A stretch of 64,000 nucleotides of DNA from Burkholderia cenocepacia (GTDB taxonomy: Bacteria > Pseudomonadota > Gammaproteobacteria > Burkholderiales > Burkholderiaceae). The notes beneath the pieces were generated by a model, which saw nothing but the letters and a program-made list of their open reading frames with translations, was not told the origin of the DNA and did not search any database. The stretch is taken from positions 1,302,001-1,366,000 of the forward strand of contig NZ_UAQZ01000001.1 of assembly GCF_900446215.1 (NCBI RefSeq), read 5' to 3'. Both the position numbers and the translations under genes were made by a program. The first letter of the stretch is position 1. The number at the start of each line of letters is the position of its first letter. Below are positions 37,800 to 47,573 of the stretch, one piece after another.

Positions 37800-39379
37800 G
37801 CACGACGACCGCGCAGGCTGCGCACGAAGACACCGTTTCGCTGCGCGCGTGGGTCGCCGTGCTCGGCGGCGTGTTCGGCTGCTTCATGGCCGGCATGAAC
37901 GTGCACGTGACCAATGCGTCGCTGCCCGACATCCGCGGCTCGCTCGGCGCGAGCTTCGAGGAAGGCTCGTGGATCACCACCGCGTATCTGGTTGCCGAGA
38001 TCGTCGTGATTCCGCTCACCGGCTGGCTCGTGCAGGTGTTTTCCGCGCGACGCGTGCTGCTGGTCGGCGCGACCGGCTTTCTCGCGTTTTCGCTCGCGTG
38101 CTCGGTCGCGCCGAGCATCTCGACGATGATCATCGCGCGGGCGCTGCAGGGCGCGTTTGGCGGCGTGCTGATTCCGCTGTCGTTCCAACTGATCGTCACC
38201 GAATTGCCGCCGTCGAAACATCCGCTCGGGATGGCGCTGTTCGCGATCGCGAACAACGTCGCGCAGGCGGCCGGGCCGTCGGTCGGTGGGTGGCTGACCG
38301 ATATGTATTCGTGGCGCTGGATCTTCTATCTGCAGATTCCGCCGGCGATCGCGCTGGTCGCGGCGATCGGCTGGGCGATCCGGCCCGTGCCGGTGCAGCT
38401 CGGGATGCTCAGGCGGGCCGACTGGTTCGGCATCGCGACGATGGCGGTTGGCTTGAGCGCGCTGCAGATCGTGCTGGAGGAGGGCGGGCGCAAGGACTGG
38501 TTCGCGTCGGACCTGATCGTCGAGCTGTCGATCGTCGCGGCGCTCGGGCTGGCCGCGTTCGTCGCGATCGAGCTGCGGCGCAAGGAGCCGTTCATCAACT
38601 TGCGCCTGCTCGGCCGGTACAACTTCGGGATCGCGAGCCTGATGCAGTTCCTGTTCGGTGCGGTGGTGTTCGGCGTGGTGTTCCTCGTGCCGAACTACTT
38701 TGCCGAGCTGCACGGCTACAGCGCGCGCGACATCGGCCTCGCGATGATTCCGTACGGGCTCGTGCAGTTCGCGATGTCGTTCCTGACGCCGCCGCTGATG
38801 CGCCGCACCAGCCCGCGCACGACGATCGTGCTCGGCTTCGTGCTGGTCGCGGCCGGCTGCCTGATGAACATCCACCTCGACGCCGATGCCGCGTCGAACG
38901 TGATCGTCCCGTCGCTGATCGTGCGCGGGGTCGGGCAGTCGTTCGTCGTGATCGCGCTGGCCGTGATGGCCGTCGACGGGATCGAGAAGGCGCAGCTCGG
39001 CTCCGCGTCGGGCGTGTTCAACATGGTTCGCAACGTCGGCGGCGCGATTGGCATCGCGGTGATGAGCCAGATCGTCGTCGAGCGGCAGAAGCTGCATGCG
39101 ATGCGCATCGGCGAGGCGGTCACGCCGTTCTCCGAAGCGTTCCAGGAGCGCATGGCGATGCTCGCGCGGCTGCTCGCGCGCGTGCATGCGCCGCGCGCGG
39201 ACGTGCTGCCCGGCGGGTCGATCTCCGGCGTGCACGAGCTGGCGCTCGGGCTCGTGAACCAGCGGGTGATGCGCGAGGCGCTGCTGATGGCGTACAGCGA
39301 TACGTTCCTGATCGCGGGAATCGCGATGATCGGGTGTACGGCGGCGGCCTTCGTGCTGAAGGGGAAGAAGAAGGCGTAG
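37796..39379 (+). CDS. EmrB/QacA-type drug efflux transporter (DHA2 family)
   Basis: The 527-aa transporter has about 14 hydrophobic segments, as DHA2 drug:proton antiporters do. An antiporter motif C-like segment (ANNVAQAAGPSVGGWL) lies near residue 160, and the family N-terminal NVHVTNASLPDI is present. The start is GTG overlapping the adaptor stop. With the adaptor and channel it should export amphipathic or hydrophobic compounds. Lying 6 kb beyond hamE, it might export fragin-type products, but nothing in the sequence shows this. Confidence 0.92.
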   Translation: MSTTTAQAAHEDTVSLRAWVAVLGGVFGCFMAGMNVHVTNASLPDIRGSLGASFEEGSWITTAYLVAEIVVIPLTGWLVQVFSARRVLLVGATGFLAFSLACSVAPSISTMIIARALQGAFGGVLIPLSFQLIVTELPPSKHPLGMALFAIANNVAQAAGPSVGGWLTDMYSWRWIFYLQIPPAIALVAAIGWAIRPVPVQLGMLRRADWFGIATMAVGLSALQIVLEEGGRKDWFASDLIVELSIVAALGLAAFVAIELRRKEPFINLRLLGRYNFGIASLMQFLFGAVVFGVVFLVPNYFAELHGYSARDIGLAMIPYGLVQFAMSFLTPPLMRRTSPRTTIVLGFVLVAAGCLMNIHLDADAASNVIVPSLIVRGVGQSFVVIALAVMAVDGIEKAQLGSASGVFNMVRNVGGAIGIAVMSQIVVERQKLHAMRIGEAVTPFSEAFQERMAMLARLLARVHAPRADVLPGGSISGVHELALGLVNQRVMREALLMAYSDTFLIAGIAMIGCTAAAFVLKGKKKA

Positions 39380-39431
39380 CGGCGCAGTGGCTTGCGGCTG
39401 GGGTGGGGCGCCGGTAAGGGAGTGAACGCGC

Positions 39432-39445
39432 TCGGACCGGTCCGA
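39432..39445. promoter_or_regulatory. Recurrent inverted repeat, variant copy 3
   Basis: TCGGACCGGTCCGA is a perfect 14-bp palindrome that keeps the GGAC-GTCC core of the repeat. It lies 135 bp upstream of the glycosidase gene. Confidence 0.4.
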
Positions 39446-39579
39446 TGGTGGCAGGCGCGGGGCTCTGCAACAATGCACGATCGGCCACGACGCGCCGTTT
39501 CCGCCGGCCGGCCGTGCGTGTGCGGGCTCGTTCCGGCGCTCGCCACATGCCGCCGGCATTTCCGACCGTTCTCTTGCCC

Positions 39580-40578
39580 ATGCTCCGGATTCCCACGCTG
39601 TTCGTCGCCGTCGTACTGAGTTTCGCCGTACTGCCGGCCGCCCATGCCGCCGACCACGCTCGCTGGCCGACCGCTTTCGGCGGCCAGCCGCGTGTGGGCG
39701 TCCAGGTGAAGATCCAGTCCTTTACCCCCGACGATGCGCGGCAGATCCGGCAGACCGGCTTCGACTTCGTCCGCTTCGGCGTATGGACCGATCGCCTCGA
39801 TCGTGCGGACTACCGCCGTCAGATCGACGACGCATTCGCGGCGGCGCGTTCGGCTCGCCTGCCGGTGTTGCTGACCGTGCGCACGCTCACGCGGTTCCGG
39901 CGAGTGGACTGGCAGCGCGAAGAAGCGCAGGTGGACCGCGAATCGCTCGCGGCTACCGGTGCCCGCCTCGCCGGCACGGTGACGCGGCTCGCCGCGCAAT
40001 ACAGTCACGCGCTGGTGGCGCTTGAACTCTGGAACGAACCGGACCTGGATCGCTATTGGCCGACCGGCGACGTCGCGCACACCTTCCCGCCGTTTGCCGA
40101 AGGGTTGTGCGGCGGGTTGGCCGCGCGCCGGCCGGACGTTCCGGTCGTTGGCTTCGGATTCGCACGGCCGCCGCTGCCCGGCAGCGTGCCCGACCGACTG
40201 CTGGCCGACGTGTACGCCGCCTCACCCGCGTGTCTCGACGCGGTGTCGTACCACGCGTATGGCATGACGCCGATGCAGATCCGCGATGCCGCGCGCGATA
40301 TCCGCGCACGCTACGGTCTGTCGGCGCTCGTGACCGAAGACGGCGCGGCGTCGGCGGGCGTCGACGGCGATGCGCGGCAGGCGCGCCGTGTGCGTACGCT
40401 GCTCGACGCGCGCGCGACACTCGGTACGCCGTTGCTGTCGATCTATGAATGGATCGATACGCCGAAAGCGAACGATGCGGTGCAACGCAGCTATGGGCTC
40501 GTGCGTGCAGACCGGTCTCCGAAGCTCGCGCTCGATGCCGCCAGCACGTCGCTGCGCGCGACGACGTCGAAGCCGTAG
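39580..40578 (+). CDS. Exported glycoside hydrolase (GH5/GH39-like clan A)
   Basis: The 332-aa protein has a signal peptide (cleavage near AHA-AD, residue 24) and a TIM-barrel glycosidase pattern. The clan-A acid/base lies at E153 (LELWNEPD) and the nucleophile candidate at E253 (ALVTEDG). The start at 39580 puts the leader first; an ATG at 39547 is an alternative. It converges on the exopolysaccharide polymerase gene with only 7 bp between stops. It probably trims or frees the polymer made by the adjacent locus. The specific linkage cannot be told. Confidence 0.8.
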   Translation: MLRIPTLFVAVVLSFAVLPAAHAADHARWPTAFGGQPRVGVQVKIQSFTPDDARQIRQTGFDFVRFGVWTDRLDRADYRRQIDDAFAAARSARLPVLLTVRTLTRFRRVDWQREEAQVDRESLAATGARLAGTVTRLAAQYSHALVALELWNEPDLDRYWPTGDVAHTFPPFAEGLCGGLAARRPDVPVVGFGFARPPLPGSVPDRLLADVYAASPACLDAVSYHAYGMTPMQIRDAARDIRARYGLSALVTEDGAASAGVDGDARQARRVRTLLDARATLGTPLLSIYEWIDTPKANDAVQRSYGLVRADRSPKLALDAASTSLRATTSKP

Positions 40579-40585
40579 CCGGCTG

Positions 40586-41635
40586 TCAATTCGGATCGCG
40601 CGTGCGGATCGCCCACAGCGCGACGGCGAACGGTGCGACGCTGGACAGGTGGCGCAGGTAGCTGCCCAGATCCGGCTCGAACAGCATCGATACCGCGACA
40701 TGGCCGAGCAGCAGGCACGCGAGCAGTTCACCATTGCGGCGCAGGCCGGTCGTGCGTTCGCCGCTGCGCTGCGACGGCACGCGTCGCCACGCGGCGCCGA
40801 GGAACAGCGCGACCAGCGCCTGCATCGCGAATCCCTTCGGATCGAACGAGAACAGCACCGGCAGGTTGAGCCGCACGAACGAATACGAATAGTTGCCTGC
40901 GAAATGGACGAATGAATCGGGCGGGAACGGGTTGTAGAAACTCGTGCGCGCACCGAACGGCGATGCATACATGAGATAGTCGACCGCGAGGTCGCGCGGC
41001 TGTTGAAGCAGCGAGTAGGCGGCATTCGGCAGCGCGACGAGCACGGCCACGACCAGCAGCGCGCCGGCCAGCCTCGGCAGCGTCGATACCCGGCGCCATA
41101 CCCATGCCGCGAGCGCGATCGCGACGATCAACGCGAAGTAACTGCGGATCGTCGCCGCATAGCCGAGATACAGCATGACGGCGATCGGCATCGCGCCGGC
41201 CGGCCCGCGTACGCGTGCAACGGCGAGGACGGCGATCGACATCGCAACGACGAGCGTGTCCTTGCTCGCGACGAACAGGTTGAAGAACAGGCACGGCGCA
41301 ATCAACGCGAGATGCGCGACCAGTGCGCCGAGCCGCCGTGTCGCGCGCAACGCGATCCAGATCGTGGCGATGCCCAGCGCGACGACGAACACGGCCGTGC
41401 CGGCGCCGCCGAGCGCCTGGTACAGCTTGCCGACCGCATCGAACGACGAGCCGTCGTAGGTCGAGCCGCCGCCGATCTGCGTCTGGATCTTGTCCGCGTC
41501 GCGGAAGATGAATTCCGGCAGCAGCACGCGTGCGTTCGCATAGACGCCGACGTACAGCAGCGCGAGGCACGCGGCGATGGCATCGCGCAAGCCGCGGCTC
41601 AGCAGCGGACCGCTCGCGATCAGCTTACGCAGCAT
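40586..41635 (-). CDS. Polytopic membrane protein, probable polysaccharide polymerase (Wzy-like)
   Basis: The 349-aa protein has about ten hydrophobic segments and a large periplasmic-looking loop (FGARTSFYNPFPPDSFVHFAGNYSYSF). Sequence similarity among Wzy proteins is poor, so the call rests on topology and place: last gene of the operon, overlapping the flippase by 11 bp, in a locus otherwise lacking a polymerase. An EpsG-like or O-antigen-ligase-like protein is an alternative. I start at the ATG at 41633-41635; the longer frame overlaps the flippase deeply. Confidence 0.65.
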   Translation of the reverse strand: MLRKLIASGPLLSRGLRDAIAACLALLYVGVYANARVLLPEFIFRDADKIQTQIGGGSTYDGSSFDAVGKLYQALGGAGTAVFVVALGIATIWIALRATRRLGALVAHLALIAPCLFFNLFVASKDTLVVAMSIAVLAVARVRGPAGAMPIAVMLYLGYAATIRSYFALIVAIALAAWVWRRVSTLPRLAGALLVVAVLVALPNAAYSLLQQPRDLAVDYLMYASPFGARTSFYNPFPPDSFVHFAGNYSYSFVRLNLPVLFSFDPKGFAMQALVALFLGAAWRRVPSQRSGERTTGLRRNGELLACLLLGHVAVSMLFEPDLGSYLRHLSSVAPFAVALWAIRTRDPN

Positions 41636-42920
41636 CGGCCGCTCCCGGCCGGATGGCGCGGCGCGCCGTCGGGGCGCGCGACGACACGATCCACACGAGC
41701 CACGCGGCCACCGCGATACTCGCGACGAGATGCGCGATGGCCGCGCCGATCGCGTGCTGGTCATGCACGAGCGCGATCGTCATCGGGACGCACGCGAGCG
41801 TCAGCACGGCCATCACGCCGGCGACCACGCGGCCTGCCCGCAACGCGACGGCGGCGGCCCACAGTACGTCGCACGCGGCGCGCAGCACGAACGACAGCAG
41901 CAGGATCGCGAGGATGACAGTCGACGGCAGGTCGTTGCCTTCATGCGCGAGCCGGAACAGCCACGGATGGACCGTGACGATCGCGAGCGCGGCCGCACCG
42001 GTCAGGATCACCGACCCGCGCAGCGCGTGCGCCAGTTCGCCGCGAAACGCCTGCGGTGCGCGGCGCGGACAGTCGAGTGCCCGCACGAGCCGCGGCGCGG
42101 CGACCGCCGCGACGGTGGCCGACGCGATCGTCTGGATCGCGTTCGCGATCGACCAGACGAACACGTAGCGGCCGAGCTCGCCCGCGTCGAGCATCGCGGA
42201 CGCGACGAAACGTTCGAGATACTGCAGCACAGACAGCAGCAGCAACGCGACGAAGAACGGCGCGCCGCTGCGCCAAACCGTCGCGAGCGGCAAGCGCGTG
42301 GCGGACAGCGCGGGCATCGCCGGTAGCCGGCGCGCCGTGCCCGCTATCAGCAGCCAGCCGAGCGCGACGACGAGCGCGTCGCCGGCAAGCCAGATCGCGA
42401 ACACGCCGTCGATCGACACGATCGCGCGCGCCGCGAGCGCGGCGAGCGCGACGCCGGCCCACGCGCCGGTCCGCGCGAACAGCACCCACGACGCCGCGCG
42501 GACCCGATGCAGCGAGAACAGCCATGTGTTGACCTCGAGCGCTGCATGTTCGGCGCACGCGACGAGCATCACCAGGACGAGCGGCACGTCGGCCAGCGCG
42601 CCCGCCCGCGGCAGCCCGATGAATGCGCCGACCGGCAGCGCGGCCGCGCCGCACAGCGCGACATAGACGCCCGCATACAGCACGGACAGCCGCATGCAGG
42701 TCCGGATCGCATCGCGCGGATCGGGGCCGGCGAGCCGGCGGTTGATCTCGGTGCTGAAGCCGAGCCCGAGGACCTTCGACGCGACGACCGACACCGCGAG
42801 CGCGACCCCATAGACGGCTACCGCATCGAAGCCGAGCGTGCGCGCGACGACGATCGTCAGCACGAATTTCAGGCCGAGCGCGCCGACCCGTAGCGCGAGG
42901 CGCGACGAGGCGGCCTTCAT
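41625..42920 (-). CDS. Wzx-type polysaccharide flippase (MATE-like superfamily)
   Basis: The 431-aa protein has 12 or so hydrophobic helices, starting SRLALRVGALGLKFVLTIVVARTLGFDAVAVYGV, the N-terminal pattern of Wzx/RfbX lipid-linked-oligosaccharide flippases. A charged EINRRLAG loop follows helix 2. It should move undecaprenyl-linked repeat units across the inner membrane for polymerisation. The ATG at 42918-42920 overlaps the pyruvyltransferase stop by 4 bp. Confidence 0.85.
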   Translation of the reverse strand: MKAASSRLALRVGALGLKFVLTIVVARTLGFDAVAVYGVALAVSVVASKVLGLGFSTEINRRLAGPDPRDAIRTCMRLSVLYAGVYVALCGAAALPVGAFIGLPRAGALADVPLVLVMLVACAEHAALEVNTWLFSLHRVRAASWVLFARTGAWAGVALAALAARAIVSIDGVFAIWLAGDALVVALGWLLIAGTARRLPAMPALSATRLPLATVWRSGAPFFVALLLLSVLQYLERFVASAMLDAGELGRYVFVWSIANAIQTIASATVAAVAAPRLVRALDCPRRAPQAFRGELAHALRGSVILTGAAALAIVTVHPWLFRLAHEGNDLPSTVILAILLLSFVLRAACDVLWAAAVALRAGRVVAGVMAVLTLACVPMTIALVHDQHAIGAAIAHLVASIAVAAWLVWIVSSRAPTARRAIRPGAADAA

Positions 42921-44083
42921 CGTGCCGCTCCGTGGTGGAGCGCGGCCCGCAGCGCGGCGACGATCCGGTCGCGCTCGCGGCCGAGCCGCGCGATGCCGGT
43001 GTCGGTCTGCGTCCAGAAGCGGCGCAGCGCGTCGGGGGCGAACAGCGTGTCGCATACCGCATTCGCATCGAAATCGGCGGCGTTCGCGACCCAGTGGCCG
43101 ACGCCGAGATCAGCGTACGCGCCGAACCCCTTGCGCTCGTAGCTCAGGTGATAGGCCGGCACGCCGTGCAGGATCGACTCGAGCGCGCCGTGCAGGCGCA
43201 CGGAGACGACCGCATCGGGCGTGTCGCCGGCGAGCACGTCCTTCAGCGTGCGCGTGTCGTCGAAGCCGCGTTCGCGGTAGTACGCGGCGTCGTCGTTGCC
43301 GCGCCCGGTGCTTTGCACGGCGAACGTGATGCGGCAGAACGCGCCGAGCCGTTCGACCAACGCTTCCGTCTGCGCGTGATAGCGCGCGCATTGCGCGGCG
43401 CTCCACGCGGGCGGACGGCGCAGCACCAGCGCGATGTGGCCGGGGTGTGCCGGCGGCACATGCGCGTGCTTCCGCAGGCCGGCCGCACGGCGGCCGAATT
43501 CGAGCACCGCGAGATCGGGCGCACGCCGGGTGTTCGGATTGGCGGCAAGCAGCGCCATCGAACGATCGTCGCGCACGAACACGGTGTGGAAACCCGCGAG
43601 CAGCGACGTCAGATGGCCGGCGAGCATCGTATTGCCGGCCGCCGGGCCTATGCTCTGCGGCAGGTAGACGGCCGGCTTGCGCGCCGCGCGTGCCGCACGC
43701 ATCTGCACGAGGTGCCCGGCTTCGAGCTTGAGCGCCTCGACGCTGTTGCGTGCGCGCAGGTAGCCGCCGCCGACGCCGACGATCAGGTCGGCCTGCTTCA
43801 GCAGGCCGCGCAGGTCAGCCAGCGCCGGATTGGCGCCGACGGGCAGCGCGGCCATCGCGGCGCCGATCAGCCGCCCGGCGCCGCCGGCGGCGAGCACGGG
43901 CGCGGGCCGCACGTCCGGCTGATCCGGGAACGACGCGGGATCGGCCGCGACGACGGACACGCGCGTGTCGGTGCCGAACGCACCGCGCAGCAGCGCGACC
44001 GACAGTTCGACGAGCAGCCCGTCGCCGGAGTTGCGCGCGCTGTACGCGTGCAGCAGCGCGACGTGAACGGGGCGGCTCATCAT
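42917..44083 (-). CDS. Polysaccharide pyruvyl transferase
   Basis: The 388-aa protein has the CsaB/WcaK-type layout: ALLHAYSARNSGDGLLVELSVALLRG, LIVGVGGGYLRARN, AVYLPQSIGP, and a C-terminal VVSVRLHGALESILHGVPAYHLSYERKGFGAY. It should add a ketal-linked pyruvate from phosphoenolpyruvate to a sugar, giving the polymer negative charge. GGGAG precedes the double ATG at 44083/44080. It overlaps both neighbouring genes by 4 bp. Confidence 0.9.
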   Translation of the reverse strand: MMSRPVHVALLHAYSARNSGDGLLVELSVALLRGAFGTDTRVSVVAADPASFPDQPDVRPAPVLAAGGAGRLIGAAMAALPVGANPALADLRGLLKQADLIVGVGGGYLRARNSVEALKLEAGHLVQMRAARAARKPAVYLPQSIGPAAGNTMLAGHLTSLLAGFHTVFVRDDRSMALLAANPNTRRAPDLAVLEFGRRAAGLRKHAHVPPAHPGHIALVLRRPPAWSAAQCARYHAQTEALVERLGAFCRITFAVQSTGRGNDDAAYYRERGFDDTRTLKDVLAGDTPDAVVSVRLHGALESILHGVPAYHLSYERKGFGAYADLGVGHWVANAADFDANAVCDTLFAPDALRRFWTQTDTGIARLGRERDRIVAALRAALHHGAAR

Positions 44084-45303
44084 GCGTTCTCCCGGAGCAG
44101 GTCGCGATAGACGGCGAGCGTGCGATCGACCATCGCGTCCGCCGAGAAATGGGGGTAGGCGCGTGCGCACTGTTCGCGCATCAGCCGGTGCGAGGCCGGA
44201 TGCTCGACGAGCCGGCCGACCATCGACGCGAACGCGGCCGGATCGTCGCTGTTCGATACCGTCAGCCCGACGCGATGTCCGGCAATCAGTTCGGTCGCGC
44301 CCGACACCTGTGTGGCCACGATGGGCACCTGTGCGGCGACGGCTTCGAGGCACACGTACGGAAACCCTTCGTAGCGGCTCGGCAGCGCGAGCAGGTCGAA
44401 CGCGGAGAAGTAGCGGCGCGCCGAGTCGACGCGGCCCGCGATGCGCAGGTTTGCCGGCAGGTCGTGCGCTTCGTCGCCCGCGGCCTGATCGAAATCGCCG
44501 GAGCCGATCGCGACGACCTGCACGCGGTTGCCGAAGCATTCGTCCAGTACGCGCGCGATCCGCACGAGGCGGTCGACACCCTTCTGGTGATCGAACCGCC
44601 CGACGAACCCGACGACGAACGGGTGATCGGCCAGCCCGAGCGCGATGCGTGCCGCCTGGCGCGCGAGCAGCATCGGCGGCGTGACGCCGTTCTCGACGAG
44701 CCGGATGCGGTCGCGCGCGATGCCGAGCGTATGCAGGTGATCGGCTTCGTCCTGTGACACGGCGATCACCGCGTCCGAGCACGCATTGCCGAGCACGCGC
44801 TCGACGCCGCCGTAGAACGCGCGTTTCGCGGGCGACAGCGTTGGGTTCAGCGTATAGACCGCATGCGGGGTGTAGACCTGCTTCCATGGCCCACGGCACA
44901 GGCGCGCGAGCGCGCCGGCCTTCGAGCTGTGGCTGTGCACGATGTCGGGCCGGATCCGGCGCAACAGCCGGCGCAGCGCGATTGCGCCGCGCAGGTCGTG
45001 TGCGCCGACCGAGCGCCGCAGCGGCAGCCGGTGAAAGGTCGTGCACTGTGCAGCCGCGCCGGCCAGCATCGCGTCGTCGAAGCGCTCGCCGAGCGGTGCG
45101 ATCAGGTGGATTTCCGCGTGCCCGCGTGCGTGCAGGCCGGCGATCAGGTCGGTCAGGTGGACGGCGACGCCGCCGCCAGCGGCTTCGACGACGAGCGCGA
45201 TGCGCAGCGGCGGCGCAGCGGTCGCCGAGGGCGCCGGTGGGTTCGTGTCGGGTTGAAGGGACGCGCGCTCGTCGAGTGAAGGCGCGAATGCGATGTCGCT
45301 CAT
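44080..45303 (-). CDS. Glycosyltransferase family 4
   Basis: The 407-aa GT-B enzyme has an N-terminal acceptor domain with AAGGGVAVHLTDLIAGL and HSHSSKAGALARL. Its C-terminal nucleotide-sugar domain shows VGRFDHQKGVDRLVRIARVL and the EX7E-type segment PSRYEGFPYVCLEAVAAQVP. It transfers a sugar to the growing lipid-linked repeat unit. GGAGG lies before the ATG at 45301-45303. The start overlaps the wzc stop. Confidence 0.9.
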   Translation of the reverse strand: MSDIAFAPSLDERASLQPDTNPPAPSATAAPPLRIALVVEAAGGGVAVHLTDLIAGLHARGHAEIHLIAPLGERFDDAMLAGAAAQCTTFHRLPLRRSVGAHDLRGAIALRRLLRRIRPDIVHSHSSKAGALARLCRGPWKQVYTPHAVYTLNPTLSPAKRAFYGGVERVLGNACSDAVIAVSQDEADHLHTLGIARDRIRLVENGVTPPMLLARQAARIALGLADHPFVVGFVGRFDHQKGVDRLVRIARVLDECFGNRVQVVAIGSGDFDQAAGDEAHDLPANLRIAGRVDSARRYFSAFDLLALPSRYEGFPYVCLEAVAAQVPIVATQVSGATELIAGHRVGLTVSNSDDPAAFASMVGRLVEHPASHRLMREQCARAYPHFSADAMVDRTLAVYRDLLRENA

Positions 45304-47573
45304 GCGGACCTCCGCAGCAGACGTTGAAGTGCCGCGCGCAGGCGGGCGAGATGCGTACAGCGCCGCGTGTTGCACGTGTAGCGGTAGGCTTCGTAGCGAT
45401 AGCCGCCGTATTTCGAGCCGAAGGCCGATGCGCCCGTGCGCGGATCGAGGCCGTTCAGCACGACGCCGGGCTGTGCGTCGGGCCGCTGCGGCAGGCGTTT
45501 CGCGGCTTCGACGAGTTCGCCGGCCCGCGTCGAGCCCGCGCGTGCGACGAGCAGCGTCGCGTCGGCATGGGCGCCGAGCCAGGTCGAGTCGGTGGCGGCG
45601 AGCAGCGGGGCGGAATCGACGATGACGAGGTCGTAGCGCGCGCGCAGCGACGCGAGCAGCGCGCCGAGACCGGCCTGCTGCAGCAGCGCGGTCGGCGCGC
45701 TCGGCAGTTCGCCGGTCGGCAGGAAGTCGAGATTCGGCGCGACGTTGCGGCGGATCGCATTGTCGGCATGCGCATGGCCGGCGAGCAGCGCCGCGAAGCC
45801 TGCGCCGCGTTCGAGTCCGAAGTACTGATGCAGATAGCCCTTGCGCAGATCGCCGTCGATCAGCAGCACGCGCCGGCCGCTCGCCGCATGCACCGCCGCG
45901 AGGTTGACCGACACGAACGACTTGCCGGTGCCGGGCGCGGGGCCCGTGACCAGCACCAGCGGATGCGCACGATCGGCGAGCGCGAAGTGCAGCGCGGTCT
46001 GCAGGCTGCGCAGCCCTTCGATTGCCGGTTCATACGGATCGTCGTAGGCGAGCACATGCAGGCCCGCGTCGTGTCGTTCGACCGCGCGCATCAGCTTGCG
46101 CTGGCGGGCGGCGGCAGGCAGCACCGCGCGCACCGGCAGCGACGTGTGGCGCTCGATCTCGTCGACGGCGGTCAGGCCGCCGTACAGGAATTCGCGTGCG
46201 AACGCGGCGATTAGCCCGAGCGCGAGGCCGGCCAGCGCGGCGGCGGCGATCACGACCGGCCGGTTCGGGCGCACCGGGTCGGCCGGCGCGACGGCCGCAT
46301 CGACCACGCGCACGCTCGCCGTCCTGCCGGCTTGCACGAGTTCTAGTTGCTGGGTGTTGTTCAGCAGCGCGGTGTACAGGTCCGCGTTCACCTTCACGTC
46401 GAGGCGGGCACGCACTTCCTCGCTTTGTTGCGCCGGCAGCCGAGCGATGCGCGCGTCGAGCGCGCCCTGCTGGCGCTTCAACGTCGCGAGTTGCGCGTCG
46501 AGTGCGGCCATGTCGGGGTGTGTCGGCAGGAAGCGGCGCGACAGTTCGTCGTGCTTTTGCTGCAATTCGAGCAGGCGCGTCTGCAGGTCGGCGCCTTGTT
46601 GCAGGACGACCTTGCCTTCTTCCTCGAGATCGACCGAGCCGGTGCGGCTGCGCAGGCGCGCGTAACGCGTTTCCGCGCGCTCGAGCTGGCCTTTCACGAT
46701 CGGCAGCTGCGCGTTCAGGAACGCGAGCGATTGCGCGGCCTCGGCCGTGCGGCGCGCGATATTCTGTTCGATGTAACGGTTGGCGATCGCGTTGAGCGTC
46801 GCGCTGATGTCGACGGGATCGTCGCCGCGCAGCGACGCGACGAGCACGCCCGATTGCTTCACCTTCTCCTGGACGTCGAGCGCGGTGCGCAGCGTGTCGA
46901 TCGTTTCCGCGCGCGATTGACGCACCAGCTGGAAGCGCGTGCCGGGCAGCGCATCGAAGCCGATGATGTCGATGTGCAGCGGGCCGTAGCGCGTGTCGAA
47001 GGTTTCCGTGCGGCCGATCGTGCCGATCGCATCGGCCTTCATGTCCGCGCCGGTGAGCCGGTAACGCGTATTGTCGAGCCGCACGACCTGGAAGGTGTCG
47101 CCTTCCGCGCGCGTCGGTACGTCGAAGCGCACGACGTCGATCCGCTCCTGTCCCCACGCATAGCCGCCGAAACCGAACAGGCCGGGCTTCACCGCGCCGT
47201 CGTTGAAGCGCGCGACGAACGCGCCGATCACCGGCACGCGGGCGGGTGTCGCGACGATATAGGCGCGCAGGTCTTCCACTGCGCGCGTGACGACGAGCCG
47301 CGACGACAGGATCTGCGCCTCGGCCGACGCGGGCGAGGCGACGTTGAAGAACGATGCGGCGTCGCCGAGCAGGTTCTTCGACGCGGCGTCGGTCGCATCG
47401 TCGGTCTGGATCATCAGGTCGGCCTGGTAGGTCGGCGGCGCGACGAACGCATACAGCGCGCCGGCGGCGACGCAGGCCGCCGTGATCGACGCGATGGTCC
47501 AGCGTGCCTGGCGCAGGACATCGAGCACGCGGATCAGGTCGATCTCGTGTTCGGGGGAAGCGGAACTCGTCAT
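45300..47573 (-). CDS. Polysaccharide co-polymerase / BY-kinase (Wzc family)
   Basis: The 757-aa protein has a first membrane helix near residues 28-50 and a large periplasmic Wzz domain with coiled coils (about 60-440). A second helix (about 455-480) leads to a cytosolic BY-kinase domain with Walker A GPAPGTGKSF near 546, Walker A' LLIDGDLRKGYLH and Walker B LVIVDSAP. A tyrosine cluster (YGGYRYEAYRY, about 720-732) serves autophosphorylation. It is followed by about 25 basic residues, so the cluster is not terminal as in E. coli Wzc. It controls chain length with the Wzb-type phosphatase encoded directly upstream, whose stop it overlaps. Confidence 0.92.
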   Translation of the reverse strand: MTSSASPEHEIDLIRVLDVLRQARWTIASITAACVAAGALYAFVAPPTYQADLMIQTDDATDAASKNLLGDAASFFNVASPASAEAQILSSRLVVTRAVEDLRAYIVATPARVPVIGAFVARFNDGAVKPGLFGFGGYAWGQERIDVVRFDVPTRAEGDTFQVVRLDNTRYRLTGADMKADAIGTIGRTETFDTRYGPLHIDIIGFDALPGTRFQLVRQSRAETIDTLRTALDVQEKVKQSGVLVASLRGDDPVDISATLNAIANRYIEQNIARRTAEAAQSLAFLNAQLPIVKGQLERAETRYARLRSRTGSVDLEEEGKVVLQQGADLQTRLLELQQKHDELSRRFLPTHPDMAALDAQLATLKRQQGALDARIARLPAQQSEEVRARLDVKVNADLYTALLNNTQQLELVQAGRTASVRVVDAAVAPADPVRPNRPVVIAAAALAGLALGLIAAFAREFLYGGLTAVDEIERHTSLPVRAVLPAAARQRKLMRAVERHDAGLHVLAYDDPYEPAIEGLRSLQTALHFALADRAHPLVLVTGPAPGTGKSFVSVNLAAVHAASGRRVLLIDGDLRKGYLHQYFGLERGAGFAALLAGHAHADNAIRRNVAPNLDFLPTGELPSAPTALLQQAGLGALLASLRARYDLVIVDSAPLLAATDSTWLGAHADATLLVARAGSTRAGELVEAAKRLPQRPDAQPGVVLNGLDPRTGASAFGSKYGGYRYEAYRYTCNTRRCTHLARLRAALQRLLRRSA

